Source: Nansenia antarctica
Lineage: Eukaryota > Chordata > Actinopteri > Argentiniformes > Microstomatidae
Reading direction: 5' to 3'
DNA: 64,000 nucleotides
Assembly: GCA_963989245.1 (NCBI GenBank)
Contig: OZ022341.1
Location: 60,228,031-60,292,030 of the forward strand
This document shows positions 58,021 to 64,000 of the stretch, in pieces (position 1 is the stretch's first letter; each line of letters starts with the position of its first letter). A model generated the notes under the pieces. That model searched no databases, was not told where the DNA came from, and worked only from the letters and a program-made list of their open reading frames with translations. A program made the translations under genes and the position numbers.

Positions 58021-61000
58021 GGTCTAAGACATCACAGCATGTCTGTGTGAGAGGGAGTCTAGACTAGACAGATAGAATGTTCTGGTCTATGACATCACAG
58101 CATGTCTGTGTGAGAGGGAGTCTAGACTAGACAGATAGAATGTTCTGGTCTATGACATCACAGCATGTCTGTGTGAGAGGGAGTCTAGACTAGACAGATA
58201 GAATGTTCTGGTCTATGACATCACAGCATGTCTGTGTGAGAGGGAGTATAGACTAGACGGATAGAATGTTCTGTGTGTGAGAGGGAGTCTAGACTCGACA
58301 GATAGAATGTTCTGTGTGAGAGGGAGTCTAGACTAGACAGATAGAATGTTCTGTGTGTGAGAGGGAGTCTAGACTAGACAGATAGAATGTTCTGGTGTGA
58401 GAGGGAGTCTAGACTAGACAGATAGAATGTTCTGGTCTATGACATCACAGCATGTCTGTGTGAGAGGGAGTCTAGACTAGACAGATAGAATGTTCTGTGT
58501 GTGAGAGGGAGTCTAGACTAGACAGATAGAATGTTCTGGTGTGAGAGGGAGTCTTGACTAGACAGATAGAATGTTCTGTGTGAGAGGGAGTCTAGACTAG
58601 ACAGATAGAATGTTCTGTGTGTGAGAGGGAGTCTAGACTAGACAGATAGAATGTTCTGGTGTGAGAGGGAGTCTAGACTAGACAGATAGAATGTTCTGGT
58701 CTATGACATCACAGCATGTCTGTGTGAGAGGGAGTCTAGACTAGACAGATAGAATGTTCTGGTCTATGACATCTCAGCATGTCTGTGTGAGAGGGAGTCT
58801 AGACTAGACAGATAGAATGTTCTGGTCTATGACATCACAGCATGTCTGTGTGAGAGGGAGTCTAGACTAGACAGATAGAATGTTCTGGTCTATGACATCA
58901 CAGCATGTCTGTGTGAGAGGGATTCTAGACTAGACAGATAGAATGTTCTGGTCTATGACATCACAGCATGTCTGTGTGAGAGGGAGTCTAGACTAGACAG
59001 ATAGAATGTTCTGGTCTATGACATCACAGCATGTCTGTGTGAGAGGGAGTCTAGACTAGACAGATAGAATGTTCTGATCTATGACATCACAGCATGTCTG
59101 TGTGAGAGGGAGTCTAGACTAGACAGATAGAATGTTCTGGTCTATGACATCACAGCATGTCTGTGTGAGAGGGAGTCTAGACTAGACAGATAGAATGTTC
59201 TGGTCTATGACATCACAGCATGTCTGTGTGAGAGGGAGTCTAGACTAGACAGATAGAATGTTCTGGTCTATGACATCACAGCATGTCTGTGTGAGAGGGA
59301 GTCTAGACTAGACGGATAGAATGTTCTGTGTGTGAGAGGGAGTCTAGACTCGACAGATAGAATGTTCTGTGTGAGAGGGAGTCTAGACTAGACAGATAGA
59401 ATGTTCTGTGTGTGAGAGGGAGTCTAGACTAGACAGATAGAATGTTCTGGTGTGAGAGGGAGTCTAGACTAGACAGATAGAATGTTCTGGTCTATGACAT
59501 CACAGCATGTCTGTGTGAGAGGGAGTCTAGACTAGACAGATAGAATGTTCTGTGTGTGAGAGGGAGTCTAGACTAGACAGATAGAATGTTCTGGTGTGAG
59601 AGGGAGTCTAGACTAGACAGATAGAATGTTCTGGTCTGAGAGGGAGTCTAGACTAGACAGATAGAATGTTCTGGTGTGAGAGGGAGTCTAGACTAGACAG
59701 ATAGAATGTTCTGGTCTATGACATCACAGCATGTCTGTGTGAGAGGGAGTCTAGACTATACAGATAGAATGTTCTGGTCTATGACATCACAGCATGTCTG
59801 TGTGAGAGGGAGTCTAGACTAGACAGATAGAATGTTCTGGTCTATGACATCACAGCATGTCTGTGTGAGAGGGAGTCTAGACTAGACAGATAGAATGTTC
59901 TGGTCTATGACATCACAGCATGTCTGTGTGAGAGGGAGTCTAGACTAGACAGATAGAATGTTCTGGTCTATGACATCACATCATGTCTGTGTGAGAGGGA
60001 GTCTAGACTAGACAGATAGAATGTTCTGGTCTATGACATCACAGCATGTCTGTGTGAGAGGGATTCTAGACTAGACAGATAGAATGTTCTGGTCTATGAC
60101 ATCACAGCATGTCTGTGTGAGAGGGAGTCTAGACTAGACAGATAGAATGTTCTGGTCTATGACATCACAGCATGTCTGTGTGAGAGGGAGTCTAGACTAG
60201 ACAGATAGAATGTTCTGATCTATGACATCACAGCATGTCTGTGTGAGAGGGAGTCTAGACTAGACAGATAGAATGTTCTGGTCTATGACATCACAGCATG
60301 TCTGTGTGAGAGGGAGTCTAGACTAGACAGATAGAATGTTCTGGTCTATGACATCACAGCATGTCTGTGTGAGAGGGAGTCTAGACTAGACAGATAGAAT
60401 GTTCTGGTCTATGACATCACAGCATGTCTGTGTGAGAGGGAGTCTAGACTAGATGGATAGAATGTTCTGTGTGTGAGAGGGAGTCTAGACTCGACAGATA
60501 GAATGTTCTGTGTGAGAGATAGTCTAGACTAGACAGATAGAATGTTCTGTGTGTGAGAGGGAGTCTAGACTAGACAGATAGAATGTTCTGGTGTGAGAGG
60601 GAGTCTAGACTAGACAGATAGAATGTTCTGGTCTATGACATCACAGCATGTCTGTGTGAGAGGGAGTCTAGACTAGACAGATAGAATGTTCTGTGTGTGA
60701 GAGGGAGTCTAGACTAGACAGATAGAATGTTCTGGTGTGAGAGGGAGTCTAGACTAGACAGATATAATGTTCTGGTCTGAGAGGGAGTCTAGACTAGACA
60801 GATAGAATGTTCTGGTGTGAGAGGGAGTCTAGACTAGACAGATAGAATGTTCTGGTCTATGACATCACAGCATGTCTGTGTGAGAGGGAGTCTAGACTAG
60901 ACAGATAGAATGTTCTGGTCTATGACATCACAGCATGTCTGTGTGAGAGGGAGTCTAGACTAGACAGATAGAATGTTCTGGTCTATGACATCACAGCATG

Positions 61001-61396
61001 TCTGTGTGAGAGGGAGTCTAGACTAGACAGATAGAATGTTCTGTGTGTGAGAGGGAGTCTAGACTAGACAGATATAATGTTCTGTGTGTGAGAGGGAGTC
61101 TAGACTAGACAGATAGAATGTTCTGTGTGTGAGAGGGAGTCTAGACTAGACAGATAGAATGTTCTGTGTGTGAGAGGGAGTCTAGACTAGACAGATAGAA
61201 TGTTCTGGTCTATGACATCACAGCATGTCTGTGTGAGAGGGAGTCTAGACTAGACAGATAGAATGTTCTGGTCTATGACATCACAGCATGTCTGTGTGAG
61301 AGGGAGTCTAGACTAGACGGATAGAATGTTCTGTGTGTGAGAGGGAGTCTAGACTCGACAGATAGAATGTTCTGTGTGAGAGGGAGTGTAGACTAG
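58021..61396 (+). repeat. Higher-order repeat, about 4.1 kb period, copy 2
   Basis: The same variants as copy 1 are found at 58021, 58550, 58770, 59751, 59981, 60517 and 61387. The offsets are 4,129, 3,940 and 4,066 bp in successive parts; the differences are 3 x 63 and 2 x 63 bp. Confidence 0.85.
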
Positions 61397-64000
61397 ACAG
61401 ATAGAATGTTCTGTGTGTGAGAGGGAGTCTAGACTAGACAGATAGAATGTTCTGTGTGTGAGAGGGAGTCTAGACTAGACAGATAGAATGTTCTGTGTGT
61501 GAGAGGGAGTCTAGACTAGACAGATAGAATGTTCTGGTCTATGACATCACAGCATGTCTGTGTGAGAGGGAGTCTAGACTAGACAGATAGAATGTTCTGG
61601 TCTATGACATCACAGCATGTCTGTGTGAGAGGGAGTCTAGACTAGACAGATAGAATGTTCTGGTCTATGACATCACAGCATGTCTGTGTGAGAGGGATTC
61701 TAGACTAGACAGATAGAATGTTCTGGTCTATGACATCACAGCATGTCTGTGTGAGAGGGAGTCTAGACTAGACAGATAGAATGTTCTGGTCTATGACATC
61801 ACAGCATGTCTGTGTGAGAGGGAGTCTAGACTAGACAGATAGAATGTTCTGATCTATGACATCACAGCATGTCTGTGTGAGAGGGAGTCTAGACTAGACA
61901 GATAGAATGTTCTGGTCTATGACATCACAGCATGTCTGTGTGAGAGGGAGTCTAGACTAGACAGATAGAATGTTCTGGTCTATGACATCACAGCATGTCT
62001 GTGTGAGAGGGAGTCTAGACTAGACAGATAGAATGTTCTGGTCTATGACATCACAGCATGTCTGTGTGAGAGGGAGTCTAGACTAGATGGATAGAATGTT
62101 CTGTGTGTGAGAGGGAGTCTAGACTCGACAGATAGAATGTTCTGTGTGAGAGATAGTCTAGACTAGACAGATAGAATGTTCTGTGTGTGAGAGGGAGTCT
62201 AGACTAGACAGATAGAATGTTCTGGTGTGAGAGGGAGTCTAGACTAGACAGATAGAATGTTCTGGTCTATGACATCACAGCATGTCTGTGTGAGAGGGAG
62301 TCTAGACTAGACAGATAGAATGTTCTGTGTGTGAGAGGGAGTCTAGACTAGACAGATAGAATGTTCTGGTGTGAGAGGGAGTCTAGACTAGACAGATATA
62401 ATGTTCTGGTCTGAGAGGGAGTCTAGACTAGACAGATAGAATGTTCTGGTGTGAGAGGGAGTCTAGACTAGACAGATAGAATGTTCTGGTCTATGACATC
62501 ACAGCATGTCTGTGTGAGAGGGAGTCTAGACTAGACAGATAGAATGTTCTGGTCTATGACATCACAGCATGTCTGTGTGAGAGGGAGTCTAGACTAGACA
62601 GATAGAATGTTCTGGTCTATGACATCACAGCATGTCTGTGTGAGAGGGAGTCTAGACTAGACAGATAGAATGTTCTGTGTGTGAGAGGGAGTCTAGACTA
62701 GACAGATATAATGTTCTGTGTGTGAGAGGGAGTCTAGACTAGACAGATAGAATGTTCTGTGTGTGAGAGGGAGTCTAGACTAGACAGATAGAATGTTCTG
62801 TGTGTGAGAGGGAGTCTAGACTAGACAGATAGAATGTTCTGGTCTATGACATCACAGCATGTCTGTGTGAGAGGGAGTCTAGACTAGACAGATAGAATGT
62901 TCTGGTCTATGACATCACAGCATGTCTGTGTGAGAGGGAGTCTAGACTAGACGGATAGAATGTTCTGTGTGTGAGAGGGAGTCTAGACTCGACAGATAGA
63001 ATGTTCTGTGTGAGAGGGAGTGTAGACTAGACAGATAGAATGTTCTGTGTGTGAGAGGGAGTCTAGACTAGACAGATAGAATGTTCTGTGTGTGAGAGGG
63101 AGTCTAGACTAGACAGATAGAATGTTCTGTGTGTGAGAGGGAGTCTAGACTAGACAGATAGAATGTTCTGGTCTATGACATCACAGCATGTCTGTGTGAG
63201 AGGGAGTCTAGACTAGACAGATAGAATGTTCTGGTCTATGACATCACAGCATGTCTGTGTGAGAGGGAGTCTAGACTAGACGGATAGAATGTTCTGTGTG
63301 TGAGAGGGAGTCTAGACTCGACAGATAGAATGTTCTGTGTGAGAGGGAGTGTAGACTAGACAGATAGAATGTTCTGTGTGTGAGAGGGAGTCTAGACTAG
63401 ACAGATAGAATGTTCTGTGTGTGAGAGGGAGTCTAGACTAGACAGATAGAATGTTCTGTGTGTGAGAGGGAGTCTAGACTAGACAGATAGAATGTTCTGG
63501 TGTGAGAGGGAGTCTAGACTAGACAGATAGAATGTTCTGGTCTATGACATCACAGCATGTCTGTGTGAGAGGGAGTCTAGACTAGACAGATAGAATGTTC
63601 TGTGTGTGAGAGGGAGTCTAGACTAGACAGATAGAATGTTCTGGTGTGAGAGGGAGTCTAGACTAGACAGATAGAATGTTCTGGTCTGAGAGGGAGTCTA
63701 GACTAGACAGATAGAATGTTCTGGTGTGAGAGGGAGTCTAGACTAGACAGATAGAATGTTCTGGTCTATGACATCACAGCATGTCTGTGTGAGAGGGAGT
63801 CTAGACTAGACAGATAGAATGTTCTGGTCTATGACATCACAGCATGTCTGTGTGAGAGGGAGTCTAGACTAGACAGATAGAATGTTCTGTGTGTGAGAGG
63901 GAGTCTAGACTCGACAGATAGAATGTTCTGTGTGAGAGGGAGTCTAGACTAGACAGATAGAATGTTCTGTGTGTGAGAGGGAGTCTAGACTAGACAGATA

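Larger units (their letters stand above)
36674..64000 (+). repeat. Satellite array, 39-41/63-bp units in higher-order repeats
   Basis: At least 27.3 kb of head-to-tail units, all in one orientation, runs off the window end; I estimate about 500 units. Every unit has the core GAGAGGGAGTCTAGACTAGA followed by CAGATAGAATGTTCT. Short units (39-41 bp) join cores by GGTGT, GGTCT or GTGTGT. Long units (63 bp) add a 23-bp insert containing TATGACATCACAGCATGTCT. TAG stops at three phases in each core block all plus-strand frames, so it is non-coding. Units contain an XbaI site (TCTAGA). Private variants recur at fixed distances of about 3.6-4.1 kb, showing higher-order structure. No transposon interrupts it, so it is young and homogenised. 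It may be pericentromeric, subtelomeric or interstitial heterochromatin. Confidence 0.97.

Noticed and set aside
36674..64000. The array looks at first like a CRISPR array (constant core with alternating spacers)
   Set aside because: The 'spacers' are only a few recurring versions, not unique sequences. The array is 27 kb of animal DNA with no cas genes; it is a satellite.

Overview
The window is animal nuclear DNA, almost certainly from a teleost fish. The evidence is intron-containing vertebrate genes with consensus splice sites, tRNA-derived SINE copies and other interspersed repeats of types I know from teleosts, hAT and Tc1-type fragments, and (AC)n/(TTA)n microsatellites. There are no bacterial operons, ribosome binding sites or CRISPR arrays. 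The species cannot be read from the sequence.

Layout: 0.25-5 kb holds an LTR candidate on the minus strand, a foldback MITE and LINE debris. From 5.1 to 10.25 kb lies a decayed DNA transposon cluster. It contains a THAP exon and a DDE transposase on the minus strand, with a YqaJ-type nuclease pseudogene on the opposite strand between them. A 1,461-bp hAT-type element with a perfect 8-bp target duplication splits the transposase. From 10 to 25 kb the sequence is mostly non-coding, with SINEs, foldbacks, microsatellites and possible conserved non-coding elements.

The genic core is 25.2-31.5 kb. It begins with a three-exon Fos-family bZIP gene (FOSL2-like, 233 aa), preceded by a perfect cAMP response element and a TATA-like box and followed by a 3' UTR with AU-rich motifs. 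About 3 kb downstream, on the same strand, is a 47-codon ORF that encodes a tail-anchored micropeptide. I recognise it as the orthologue of TUNAR (BNLN; the megamind/TUNA lncRNA locus). This is the most interesting gene because normal ORF length cut-offs miss it.

From 31.5 to 36.6 kb there are SINEs and a retroviral-type polypurine tract with an LTR. From about 36,674 to the end of the window (27.3 kb) there is one uninterrupted head-to-tail satellite array. Its units are about 39-41 bp or 63 bp, depending on a 23-bp insert. They are arranged in higher-order repeats of about 3.6-4.1 kb, whose offsets differ by whole numbers of 63-bp units. Nearly every unit carries the perfect palindrome GTCTAGAC (the optimal Smad3/4 site) and AGAATGTTCT (a GAA/TTC heat-shock-element dimer). 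The binding-site roles are inference.
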